Shown: piece after piece, positions 27,601 through 35,450 of the stretch | Numbering within the stretch: position 1 is the stretch's first letter | Layout of the letters: the number at the start of each line of letters is the position of its first letter | Assembly (NCBI GenBank): GCA_016859345.1 | Contig: CM029119.1 | Location: 10,730,896 to 10,794,895, forward strand | Direction of reading: 5' to 3' | DNA: 64,000 nucleotides | Source: Istiophorus platypterus | Taxonomy: Eukaryota; Chordata; Actinopteri; Istiophoriformes; Istiophoridae | Program-made: the position numbers and the translations under genes | Notes under the pieces: generated by a model | The model's database searches: none | Told to the model about the DNA's origin: nothing | The model's input: the letters and a program-made list of their open reading frames with translations, nothing else

Positions 27601-27742
27601 TGACACCATCTTTGTTACCGAGCAACCAGAACTCATCCACGACACTGAGCACCTCAATGACATCACCGGTGAAGAGCGGCAGCTCTTCTGAGACGCTGGG
27701 GAGAAACTCAAACACGGCACGCACCACCGAACCTGCCTCCAT
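444..27742 (-). CDS. dnmbp: dynamin-binding protein (Tuba), 5' portion of gene, runs off left edge
   Basis: Multi-exon gene on the minus strand. In this family the protein is a large scaffold and Cdc42-specific guanine nucleotide exchange factor. It has four N-terminal SH3 domains (binding dynamin), a proline-rich linker, a DH domain, a BAR domain and C-terminal SH3 domains (binding N-WASP/Ena-VASP), and it acts at cell junctions and sites of actin assembly. Joining exons 27742-27598, 26652-26530, 23817-21517, 3004-2790, 2429-2330, 1876-1729 and 461-444 gives a continuous frame of about 1017 residues with GT..AG introns and matching phases. SH3-1 is about residues 6-63, SH3-2 69-128, SH3-3 156-210, SH3-4 about 290-345. 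A coiled coil precedes residue 856 and the DH domain starts near 870. The DH segment ends in the middle of the domain, so the rest, including BAR, is outside the window. Extra small exons between those listed cannot be excluded. Confidence 0.93.
462..1728 (-). other. dnmbp: dnmbp intron
   Basis: Intron between the 148-nt DH exon and the microexon. It contains a perfect 14-bp inverted repeat (1202-1241). Nothing else recognised. Confidence 0.8.
1202..1241. repeat. perfect 14-bp inverted repeat, 12-nt loop
   Basis: Arms AAAATCTGCCATTT (1202-1215) and AAATGGCAGATTTT (1228-1241) are exact reverse complements around a 12-nt spacer. They could fold as a hairpin in the dnmbp pre-mRNA. Confidence 0.9.
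1729..1876 (-). CDS. dnmbp: dnmbp exon: DH domain
   Basis: 148-nt exon with acceptor CCTCTCAG and donor CTGAG/GTGATT. It encodes [20 protein letters not shown] followed by [20 protein letters not shown] and VLECLERL. This closely matches the human DNMBP DH segment as I recall it, especially [17 protein letters not shown]. It ends after two bases of an Arg codon. Confidence 0.95.
1877..2329 (-). other. dnmbp: dnmbp intron
   Basis: 453-nt intron between two DH exons. No repeats or other genes seen. Confidence 0.9.
2330..2429 (-). CDS. dnmbp: dnmbp exon: DH domain
   Basis: 100-nt exon with acceptor CCCGAAG and donor CCATTG/GTAAGG. It encodes [20 protein letters not shown] and on to DTDSI, which is typical of the second DH helix (xxLFGNIxxVxxLS). 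Frame is continuous with the exons on both sides. Confidence 0.94.
2430..2789 (-). other. dnmbp: dnmbp intron
   Basis: 360-nt AT-rich intron between two DH exons. Nothing else seen. Confidence 0.9.
2790..3004 (-). CDS. dnmbp: dnmbp exon: linker and start of DH domain
   Basis: 215-nt exon with acceptor TTTTCAG and donor AAGCAG/GTAAGA. After the split codon it encodes 71 residues: a Ser/Pro/Thr linker ([18 protein letters not shown]) and then the first DH helix with the characteristic [17 protein letters not shown]. It accepts phase-1 donors, so it fits both the 2.3-kb exon and the alternative exon at 13998-15747. Confidence 0.94.
4803..4851. repeat. imperfect (CA)n microsatellite
   Basis: CA dinucleotides interrupted by TG and CG units. 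Confidence 0.9.
5807..5836. repeat. (TTTA)n microsatellite
   Basis: About seven perfect TTTA units. Confidence 0.95.
6228..6463. mobile_element. eroded MITE-like repeat with CTGTTTCCAAA termini
   Basis: The left end reads GGGGCCTGTTTCCAAAA and the right end, reverse-complemented, reads GAGCTGTTTCCAAACC, so both ends carry CTGTTTCCAAA. The interior has the GTTAAACCTTGAA and CAGTAAACCTGTTTC type of phrases I associate with a common non-autonomous fish repeat. No coding capacity. Family naming is from memory and not checked. Confidence 0.6.
7260..7300. repeat. (CA)n microsatellite
   Basis: CA dinucleotide run with two early interruptions. Confidence 0.95.
8430..8449. repeat. poly-T run
   Basis: Twenty consecutive T on the plus strand. 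No SINE body recognised next to it. Confidence 0.9.
8745..8810. repeat. compound (GT)n/(GTGC)n microsatellite
   Basis: Two GT runs flank a short CGTG repeat (around 8769-8784). Confidence 0.95.
11136..11153. repeat. short (GT)n microsatellite
   Basis: Nine GT units. Confidence 0.9.
12272..12313. repeat. (CA)n microsatellite
   Basis: About 20 uninterrupted CA units. Confidence 0.95.
12462..12518. repeat. (GT)n microsatellite
   Basis: About 28 uninterrupted GT units. It lies about 150 bp from the (CA)n tract at 12272, in the opposite phase. Confidence 0.95.
13554..13632. repeat. (CA)n microsatellite with two CACCACACACACACG end units
   Basis: A long CA run followed by two tandem copies of a CACACACACGCAC-type unit. 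It begins about 360 nt into the intron downstream of the alternative dnmbp exon. Confidence 0.95.
13998..15747 (-). CDS. dnmbp: probable alternative first coding exon of dnmbp: Pro/Gln-rich start, then Tyr/Asp/Arg/His-rich disordered region
   Basis: The minus-strand ORF opens at the ATG at 15747 (GCC ATG A context) and has an in-frame TAA 15 nt upstream. A good donor (CCAAG/GTAAAC, intron from 13997) follows 583 codons plus one base, exactly the phase of the 2.3-kb exon, so it joins the DH exon at 3004 in frame (Q-E-M-T-L-L). No pyrimidine tract lies upstream, so I favour a promoter-proximal first exon over an internal one, although an AG two bases before the ATG would also keep frame. The protein starts [20 protein letters not shown], then has a His/Gln-rich helix-like stretch, a Pro/Gly-rich segment, about 300 residues dense in Tyr, Asp, Arg, His and Glu, and a basic tail. 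I recognise no domain. The resulting isoform would lack all four N-terminal SH3 domains but keep DH-BAR-SH3, like the short Tuba forms reported in mammals. Confidence 0.75.
15748..16700 (-). promoter_or_regulatory. dnmbp: candidate internal promoter/5' UTR for the short dnmbp isoform
   Basis: Sequence immediately 5' of the alternative ATG at 15747. There is an in-frame stop (15762-15760) and no 3' splice-site pyrimidine tract, as expected for a 5' UTR. It includes a GGGAGG/GGGGCC-rich stretch (16010-16045), a perfect palindrome ACTTTGGC-ACC-GCCAAAGT (16193-16211) resembling a nuclear factor I dyad with shortened spacing, and a 10-bp inverted repeat (16624-16648). No TATA box is obvious. The transcription start cannot be placed from sequence alone. 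Confidence 0.4.
18303..18338. repeat. (CATA)n microsatellite
   Basis: About eight CATA units ending in CACACA. Confidence 0.95.
18606..18638. repeat. (GT)n microsatellite
   Basis: GT run with one TATG interruption near its end. Confidence 0.95.
19503..19545. mobile_element. fragment of a common fish interspersed repeat
   Basis: TGCCCTTGAGCAAGGCACTA followed by AACTACAGACTGCTC matches, from memory, a phrase (CCCTTGAGCAAGGCAC...CTGCTC) found in many dispersed teleost repeats. Only this short piece is recognisable. Confidence 0.4.
21517..23817 (-). CDS. dnmbp: dnmbp large exon: SH3-2 end, SH3-3, SH3-4, Pro-rich region, coiled coil
   Basis: 2301-nt exon encoding residues 90-856, with acceptor TTTCTAG/GT and donor CAAG/GTAAGA. 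In order it holds: the end of SH3-2 ([13 protein letters not shown]); SH3-3 (residues 156-210, ending [12 protein letters not shown]); an acidic linker with about 14 consecutive Glu; SH3-4 ([20 protein letters not shown] to [12 protein letters not shown]); a low-complexity Ser/Asn region; Pro-rich stretches ([18 protein letters not shown]) that are candidate SH3 ligands; and a final Glu/Gln/Leu-rich coiled coil of about 90 residues. It ends in phase 1, matching the DH exon at 3004. A single long exon for this region agrees with the known vertebrate gene structure as I remember it. Confidence 0.95.
23228..23280 (-). repeat. dnmbp: GAG/GAA trinucleotide run encoding poly-Glu
   Basis: A coding microsatellite in the linker between SH3-3 and SH3-4. 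About 14 consecutive Glu codons sit within an acidic stretch. Confidence 0.9.
23818..26529 (-). other. dnmbp: dnmbp intron
   Basis: 2.7-kb AT-rich intron. The notable structure is a perfect 13-bp inverted repeat with a 4-nt loop (25496-25525). No other feature recognised. Confidence 0.85.
25496..25525. repeat. perfect 13-bp inverted repeat, 4-nt loop
   Basis: TCATAAAATGTTT and AAACATTTTATGA are exact reverse complements separated by ATGA. Confidence 0.9.
26530..26652 (-). CDS. dnmbp: dnmbp exon: end of SH3-1 and start of SH3-2
   Basis: 123-nt exon with acceptor CCTCAG and donor GAGAG/GTATGG, phase 1 at both ends, so it could be skipped without a frameshift. It encodes residues 49-89. [10 protein letters not shown] closes SH3-1 (the usual G-x-FP-x-x-FV end) and [11 protein letters not shown] opens SH3-2. 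Skipping it would fuse the halves of two SH3 domains. Confidence 0.93.
26653..27597 (-). other. dnmbp: dnmbp intron
   Basis: 945-nt intron between the two halves of SH3-1. Nothing else recognised. Confidence 0.9.
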
Positions 27743-27752
27743 TACTCATAAC
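27598..27752 (-). CDS. dnmbp: dnmbp first coding exon (SH3-1, first part)
   Basis: Coding from the ATG at 27742, with 10 nt of 5' UTR (27752-27743) after a strong acceptor: a pyrimidine tract ending CTTCAG. The exon therefore begins inside the 5' UTR and at least one noncoding exon lies upstream. It encodes the first 48 residues plus one base. The SH3 core is visible: an ALYDY-like segment AVFEFLP, acidic RT loop [10 protein letters not shown], and FWLLG with the Trp of the binding surface. The donor is CAG/GTAATG at 27597. The ATG context has G at -3 and G at +4. A second, out-of-frame ATG sits 7 nt upstream (27749). Confidence 0.93.
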
Positions 27753-30700
27753 CTGAAGGGAGAAAGGGAGAGACACAGAGGCAATGTTTCAGATTTGAAT
27801 TAATGAAGCTCGCACGGAGTGAGGATGAGCAAAAGGTGGAATGAAAAAAAAAAGAAGATTAAAGTGCAAAACTTGAATGAGAAAATTTCAAAATAAAGTC
27901 TTTCCCACGAGGCGATGTGTCTCAGTACCTAAATATAGCACACTGCCGCTATTCAAAGTCAATGCCGATGCGTCAAAGAGAGCAAGCTTTCGTGAAACAT
28001 CACCAAATGAGAGCGTGAGAAACCTGCAATAGAAAGGAGAGAAAAAAAGAACGAAAAGCAAAAAGAGAGAGCTGTACTAAAGAAGGCTGGAGGACACTCC
28101 TCAACACTCCTCAATCCTTCTCTTCCTTCGCTTTCTCATGAGGACATATGTCTTAGGAATGGACAGTGAGAAAACCTCTGTGCATTTTGGCAACACCTTC
28201 CGGTACATGTTTAATATCACTCACGCATCCAAGTCGAGTAGATTTGCAAGTGAAGTGTGTGGCTCTCTTGTAGTTGTTCTTAGATTTGATGCATTTATGG
28301 TTCAAGCCACGTCATTCTGACATTAATTTGTCTTTGTTTCTTATGAATCATGTCATTTTGATGGGTACGTAGACAAGTTCACATCTTATGTTACAGCGAC
28401 AGCGCAGGTTTCCCTCATTAATCCTCTCTTCACTTCTTTCCCGCATTAGTTGGATCAATGAAACAAATACACAATCTAATTAAATTGCACCAAGATTTAT
28501 ACTAATGTTAACCTCATTTTGAAGTGAATAACTTTATTATACTGGTTCTTTAATTTCTCCAGCACTTTAGTGCGCATCTCTATTCTAATTCAGAGGAATA
28601 TAATCCTTTACAAACTCCTGCTGTTTTCAAATCGACTAATGTCTGGTTGGATGGAAACTGTATTTTTCTGTGCATGCATGCCTGAAACTGGATGAGTGTG
28701 CATTAGTAGACACTTTAAATATGATCATAATATAATCACATGTGTGAGAAGGGTCCTTAGATTTGGAAAAAACAACTGCATTCATCATTTTAAGTCAGAT
28801 AACGCTATGAAAAGTTATTTAAATATGTTCTCTGTTACTATTTCAATTATCAGCAAAATGAGCAAACACACACAAAACAACAGAAAATTGTATCTAATAA
28901 GTATTTCAGCAGCCCTTGTGTATCATTATCTGGAGACAGACTAACCACAGGTGGGGATGGACACGCTGAAAGAGACGGGAAACGAGAGAAGAGGGCTGTA
29001 GTTTGCCCTGGTCAATGGGGCCTCTGTTAAGTGGACCAAGGGAGCGGAGGGGGGCGGAGGGGGGTAGGACTCTAGCCCAGTCCAGTGCCACAGTCTCTGT
29101 GGAGAGACACAGCTCAGGGTTGTCCTGGACGTGGAAGCAGAGGTAGATAGAGGGGACAGTGTTTGCCGGTTGGTTTGTTGCTTGTTTCTCGGTGAAGGTT
29201 AAACAGCACTGTCTTGCTCAACAAAACAGTTGCTTCTCGCTGTTCAGTATGTGGCAGGATGAGAACGCAACACCACACAGTGTTAAAGCCATGATGAAAC
29301 CCAAGCCAAGGCATTAGCTAATGCAAGTTAAAGGGGAGGTGTCCAATGAGGGGCTAAAAAGACAGCAGGCAGTGAGCACAAACAGACTATCTTGGACAGA
29401 CACTATGTTCCCTGTTTACTTTCATATTCTGCAGTATCATGAAGAGACAACTTTAATTATCAGAGGCAGATATACTTTTATCTAACAAGAAAACATTTAT
29501 ATACACATTATGGAACCATATACAATAGCTCTACACAAATCATGAGTAAGTAACAGCAATAACAAAAGAACCAAATCAGACCATTTATTTTATCTCATGT
29601 TCCATTACATAAGTGTCTGTTAAATATCACACGTATATAGATCCCCTGCTATTATTGATACAGAGCTAAGGAAGGTCCGGACACTCCTGAGCTCCGTAAC
29701 AGTCCATCATGACGTGTTGCTGGGTTTCAGCATCATCACACTAAATCACAAGACACGCCTTTGTTGTGATAAAACAAATCCAGGAAACTACAGCTCTTAC
29801 TGGAAGCCTAGCAACAGGGATCTGCCACCGGACATTTCCTCTTCTCTCTGAGATATTTCTGTCTTTTACTGTTTTTAATCACTTCTGTGCCATGTGTTTT
29901 AGTTTCTGTTTCTTTTTTTTTGTAAATTAAACATCTTACCATATGAATAGGGACATTGAGAAAGCTGCATGCTTCCACTGCAGTCTAGAGGTATCTCTGA
30001 ATATGTAATCAAAAGGGTCTTTTTCTTCTTCAAGCCTGTGTATTATTGCTCTTAAAATACAAGGAATATCTGAAATCACTCACACTGTGATCTTTATCTA
30101 TAATTTCAAAAGTTATGTGTGTCAAAATCATCCCCTTTGTTATACAACAGACACATAACTGCTTAATAAATGGAGTTTCCTATTCAGCTGCTATACAAAC
30201 TTTCATTATACAGAAAAGTATGTTGGTTTAAGACATTATCAGTGTATAACTGATCAAACTCAGAGGGCAGGCTGTCTGGATCAGGGCAACAATGGCCTTT
30301 ATCAACTCCTCTTGTTCGATCTCCGCAAAAGGACAATTCTACAATTCATCTCTTTTAAACTAATATAATGTTTCATTAACTGATAATAGTTGGCATTTTT
30401 CATTAAATTCTCTGTATTCAAATTCAAAGAAATGTGTTATTCTCCAATATCTAATTGAAATATTGTTTGAAATTCACATTTTAATTCAGATGAATTAATT
30501 TAAGATCTGTGTATTCAGTTGCTGTTTTAACCAAAAGATGAACTAAGAGGTCATTTCAGACAATACCATAATGAAGTCTGAGGACATAAATTCTATAAAT
30601 ACACAAAAAATGTGCTTGTCGTATGTTAACCACTTATCATTGAGACGTCTTTATCTTTCATGAGGACCGAATCGAGCCCTTTTTTTTTCCAGTGACAAAA

Positions 30701-33700
30701 ATGGAAAGGCATTTCTCTCTGAGATTCAAATAACGCATATCTTTGCTTGCCTTCATCATCATCACCATCACCACTATTAACATCACTTTATTCATCAAAG
30801 TCTTCCTCACATAAGCTCTACTCAACTGACGGGCAGGGTGTGATGAGCCTCACTGACTTTTATCAAGCAAGAAAAGCACAGTGACACAAAAAATACAAAT
30901 AAAATCTTTCATGGGATTTAAGCAGAACTGTTATAACCTTGGCCTAAATTTGTATTCATGTAAAGCCCTATCAAACTGAGAGAATAGGTTTTCAGGGCTT
31001 CTAATTCTGTTTCTCAGTGTGAACAAAACAAAGTGTCACTCATCTCTCTCCTTATCTGTCAGTGTAAACAGCTGCCTTTAAGACACCATGTTGAATTAAA
31101 CATGTCGTGACAGGAAGACAGATGAAAACATATCAACCATCTTTGATATATGGTTTCCATGAAACAGGCCGTGATTATGATCTACCCTGCAGCTGACAAC
31201 CTGACCTACTGTGGCTGGACTGAATGAGACCATTTTCTTTAAACACATTTTAGAATAATGACAGTTTCGACTGCCTGAACTGGGGTTTTGGAAGGTTAGA
31301 AGTAAATAAAAATAACTCATCTCACTCCTGGAGCAAAAAGACAAGTTAAGAGAGCTGAAAAATGCTCCCTCAGGACACCAGACACGACTGTGTCGTTCTT
31401 TTTTCAGTCATAAAATAAAAGGAGGGTGCTCACACAAACAGAAAACTAAACTGTGTGAATTTGGAAAGTATTTCTTCACCCTAAATTCTGTAAATTCAAC
31501 CAGCTAATGTTTCACATGCTCAGGTAAGTGAATTTGAAAGAGCAGAACAGAAACTCAAACCACACACAGCTTCTTCTATAGTAGAGACACATCACAAACG
31601 ACAAATGAAACCACTTGTCCTGAAGTCTCTGACTCGCGTTTTAAAAATATCACTTGCGGTGTACATCTCTGCTTTACAAAGCTCAGCCACTTCGAGTTTC
31701 GTTGTATACAGAAATAAGAGCAGAGAGTCTCCTATCTATTTCTCCGACTTGAGACAACTCAATATGCCGTTTTGAAAATACAAGTTGGTGATGGTTAAGG
31801 GTTAACTTGCAGTTTAGAGCACAGAATCAGATGCTTGCACTCGACAGTGTGAACCTTTTTTTTTGTTTTAGGATAAATGTAGGCGAATGTAATCATTATC
31901 GAAATAATAATGTGTTCTATTGGATGGAAGCGGTAATACATTTCTCAAAAATAATTTCTACTGCACTGCTATGTGATATAAACAGAGACTAAGCGTGTCA
32001 CTGAAGTCTCAGTGTCTGACTAAGAGGGATGAATATGCTTTATGAAACCTTTCAACAGATCTCTCTCTCTCTTTTTTTTTTTTTTAAGAGAGATAGGACA
32101 AGGGCTGGTTCTCTTCCTGTGCGATGTTGCAATTTTCCCTGTATATCAGAGCAGACCAGCAAAGGTGCTGTGTGTTTGTAGTTCGCTATCACGGCCAGTC
32201 CAGCCTGCCTGTCCCACAGCTGCGACTACAACCAACACCCAGAAAACCAAACCTCAATCCAGCTGGTTACAGCAAAGGGAGCTGCAAAGAGCTACTGCGC
32301 TGCTGCAGCTCTCTTGAAGTTAATCCTCAGATTTGCATCCAGCCAGACAAGCTCCTTAGAGCTATTTATGGGTCTGTCAGTGTGTCAGTGGCCCCTGTGC
32401 TTGGTGACTTTTACACCTTGGTCTGGCAGATGACGACACTGTTCATTTTTCCAGTGATACTGCCCTTTTAATACAGTTTGTATAATAGAATTTTACACAA
32501 ATAAAAAAACGGGCTTATATCTTTCATAAGTACAACAGAGTAAATGCAGTAAAGTGCTGAATTAATTATTTGGCTGGTAAGTAATATAAATTGTACTTCC
32601 ACTAAATGCAGTTCTACATGGGAAAAATCAAAATGATTCATAAGCGTCATGTGAGAAACATAAATGGTTACTGGGACCAGAAACAAATTTGTTCAGCGTC
32701 CAAACACATCTCAGTCTATTTAATTAGGCACAAGAGTAATTAGCTTGAATTTCGATCCAGCTAATTCTTGGTCATTAAACTTCTAGTGGGCCACAATCCC
32801 ATTTAAACTGCACAAACTGAAATGGGCGGCATTAAAAATTAAATAGAGGTAAGGGATAATACAAAAAATTTGAACATATTCCCAGATTATGCCAGTAGCG
32901 TTATAGTGTTGGTGGATTTCTCCACTCTGTTCCAACTACAAAACCACCAACACATGTTTCACGTTGTCAGAAATGATTTAAAAAGTACAAAAATGTAAAT
33001 AAATTTCTGGTATTTCCTCTTCATCTCTTTATAAAAGCATACTGTGCCTCACATGGTTTTTGTTTTAGTTTGTCAGTGTCCTATTCTGACTCACAACAGC
33101 ACCATCTGAGGACCATTTTGTTTGGCTTGTTAAAAAAGAGACGGAAAAATAGAGTCACGTTGGGAGTACCAGGAAGCATTTCCAATAAGATGGTGCCGGT
33201 GCCAAACTGTACCAGATCACTGTCCTTCCATCGATGGAAGGGATCACTTTAGAAACAGACCCGTGGATTTTTAAACGAGGAACTGCCTCCACAAATATAA
33301 GTCATTTTGAGGTCACGAGTGAAATCGACATCTAAGTGTTTATCCGCCACTGCAGAACATGTCTTGGGAAAGTACAAGGGGCATTTTACACACTGAAAGG
33401 TCTTCAGGCGTGTCTCTTCTATTAGAATTTACTGCATGAGGTCCTGATAAGGAATGGGACTCTGATCAAGAGTACACTCAAACAAGCTCCTGGTGACGCT
33501 GTAAGCGCAAGGTAAGATAATTAAAATAATGCAGCATTAATTGCTCTGGTATTATAAAATTTGTTTTATTTTGATGGAAAATGCTTAAGCTTTAGTTTTC
33601 ATTACGGTCATTTAAAATTAGCTCCTGATCACTGTTTCAAAAAACACCAATGACACGATGCAACTACAGTGATTTGGTTGAGTGTTTTCTGTTTTTTTTT

Positions 33701-33817
33701 AGGGGAGTCAGGGTGAATGGGACAGTGTGACTGGGAGTAGTGTGTTCCACTTGGCACCGTCCTGGAGAAAGTAACAGGATTACGACAGACAGCTAAGTCA
33801 ACAGCTGACATGCACAC

Positions 33818-33819
<2 letters not shown>

Positions 33820-33859
<40 letters not shown>
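33820..33859. repeat. (CA)n microsatellite
   Basis: About 20 CA units. Confidence 0.95.
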
Positions 33860-33863
<4 letters not shown>

Positions 33864-34504
33864 ATTTACACACACATCTCACAGCTGACGGCAGGACAAA
33901 GCAACAACTGTCTGATCTGAGACATGGCCCTAAAGCCATCATCCCCCCTTACTTATCTATCTGTGAATGTGCATTTGTGTGTATTTCAAAACATAACTGA
34001 TCAGCTTGAGATGCAATTTAAACAAAGGTATGTATATTGGGGAAGGCCTGTTTCATAGAAGTGCACATAGTAAGTGTTTTAAACCAAAAACTTTTTAAAT
34101 GAATACTCAGAAGGGTTTCAATGTTACCTTATTGTCAAAAGGGTTAAAAAAAGGGGGGGATACTTGTAATTTCAATTCGAAATGTAAAATCACTGAGAAA
34201 ACAAAATTAAAGTCTTGCCATCGCTGCTGGGCATCTCAAGTTTTCCTGCCCATACAGGTAAAGTAGGGTGACCACTGAAACACTGTGGTATTGAGAGTGC
34301 GGAGTGGAGGAAGTGGGATCTGCTGACTGCCTGTATCCTTTATTGAACAGTGTCATCTGATGCCAACAATGAAGCCGCTGCCTCATTATCTGTCTGCCTG
34401 CCAGGGCCAGACTCATGCCGATGCACAAACGGTGTGCCATTCATCCTATTCAGATATCCCAAAATGGCAGACTGGCACGTGCCTGTGCGTGGATGTCAAC
34501 ATAC

Positions 34505-34521
34505 AAACACACACACATACA

Positions 34522-34553
<32 letters not shown>

Positions 34554-34567
34554 TAGACACACACATA

Positions 34568-34660
<93 letters not shown>
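34505..34660. repeat. long (CA)n microsatellite
   Basis: About 155 bp of CA with a few TA/GA interruptions in its first third and then a long pure run. It is one of the longest tracts in the window and is likely polymorphic. Confidence 0.97.
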
Positions 34661-34662
<2 letters not shown>

Positions 34663-35213
34663 GCAGAACTCTCTGGAGTGAGCCGGATGACAGCTGATGT
34701 CTTTTGATACTGACTGTTTACTGTGCAGCAGTCTAGTCCTCCCAATCCAGAATGCTGAGTCCACTGAAAAGCGCTTCACCTCAAAACAACATCGCCGGAG
34801 CAGGTGGACAGCCAGCGGACGGTTCTGGATATTAAAACCCATGGGACATCTGTCGCTTTCCTTTTTACCATCTAGTGTTGCAGCACATGCGATGGTGGAA
34901 CGAGGAGGGGGAGAGTGGGAAGGCTCTTACTAGATGACAGCTGTCAACACAAGTCATGTGGTTTTTCTAACCATGTGTTTGTAGAGTCAGTGCCTCACAA
35001 GACCCCCTGTGGCATGATGACATAACCCTTTAAGAGATGAATTATGTATTTTTATTTTTTGCTTTTTTTGTTACAAACAAAATGTAATGCACTGCAACGG
35101 TAAGCTTTAGTCTCAGTGTCAAACATTACACACACAAAAACCATATGAAATGATATGGTTTAAGCTATTCTGCTGGATGGGTGGCCTAATCCACACCACA
35201 ACTGAGTTTTAAT

Positions 35214-35450
35214 TATCGACACTTCTCAATATGTTTGGTCTTAAAAATGTCTTAAAAGCCCAAGGTAACATCTTAAAAGTTTTTATTTTGTCCAACCAAC
35301 AGTCCACAAGCCAAAATATCCAGTTTACTATGAAATAAGATCAAGAAGAAGACCAAATCCTCACAACTGAGAGGTTGTTGTGAGGGAATGTTTGGTATTT
35401 TTGTTTGAAAACTGACTTAAATGGTTAATCGTTTCAACTTCAACTCTTGA
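35214..35450 (+). mobile_element. eroded non-autonomous fish repeat (AGGGCTGCAAC-type family)
   Basis: Phrases in order: TATGTTTGGTCTTAAAAATG, CCCAAGGTAACATCTTAAAA, TTTTGTCCAACCAACAGTCC, CAGTTTACTATGAAATAAGA, AAATCCTCACAACTGAGAGG, GGAATGTTTGGTATTTTTGT and GGTTAATCGTTTCAACTT. They match the internal order of a dispersed fish repeat that I know from memory, which usually ends in ATCGTTGCAGCCCT. It is much diverged, with the left end missing. No coding capacity. Confidence 0.65.

Noticed and set aside
34360..34842. Cys-Val and His-Thr repeat ORFs on both strands
   Set aside because: Translations of the (CA)n microsatellite, as are similar ORFs at 12052, 12425, 13454, 33629, 48600, 56292 and 62195-62599.
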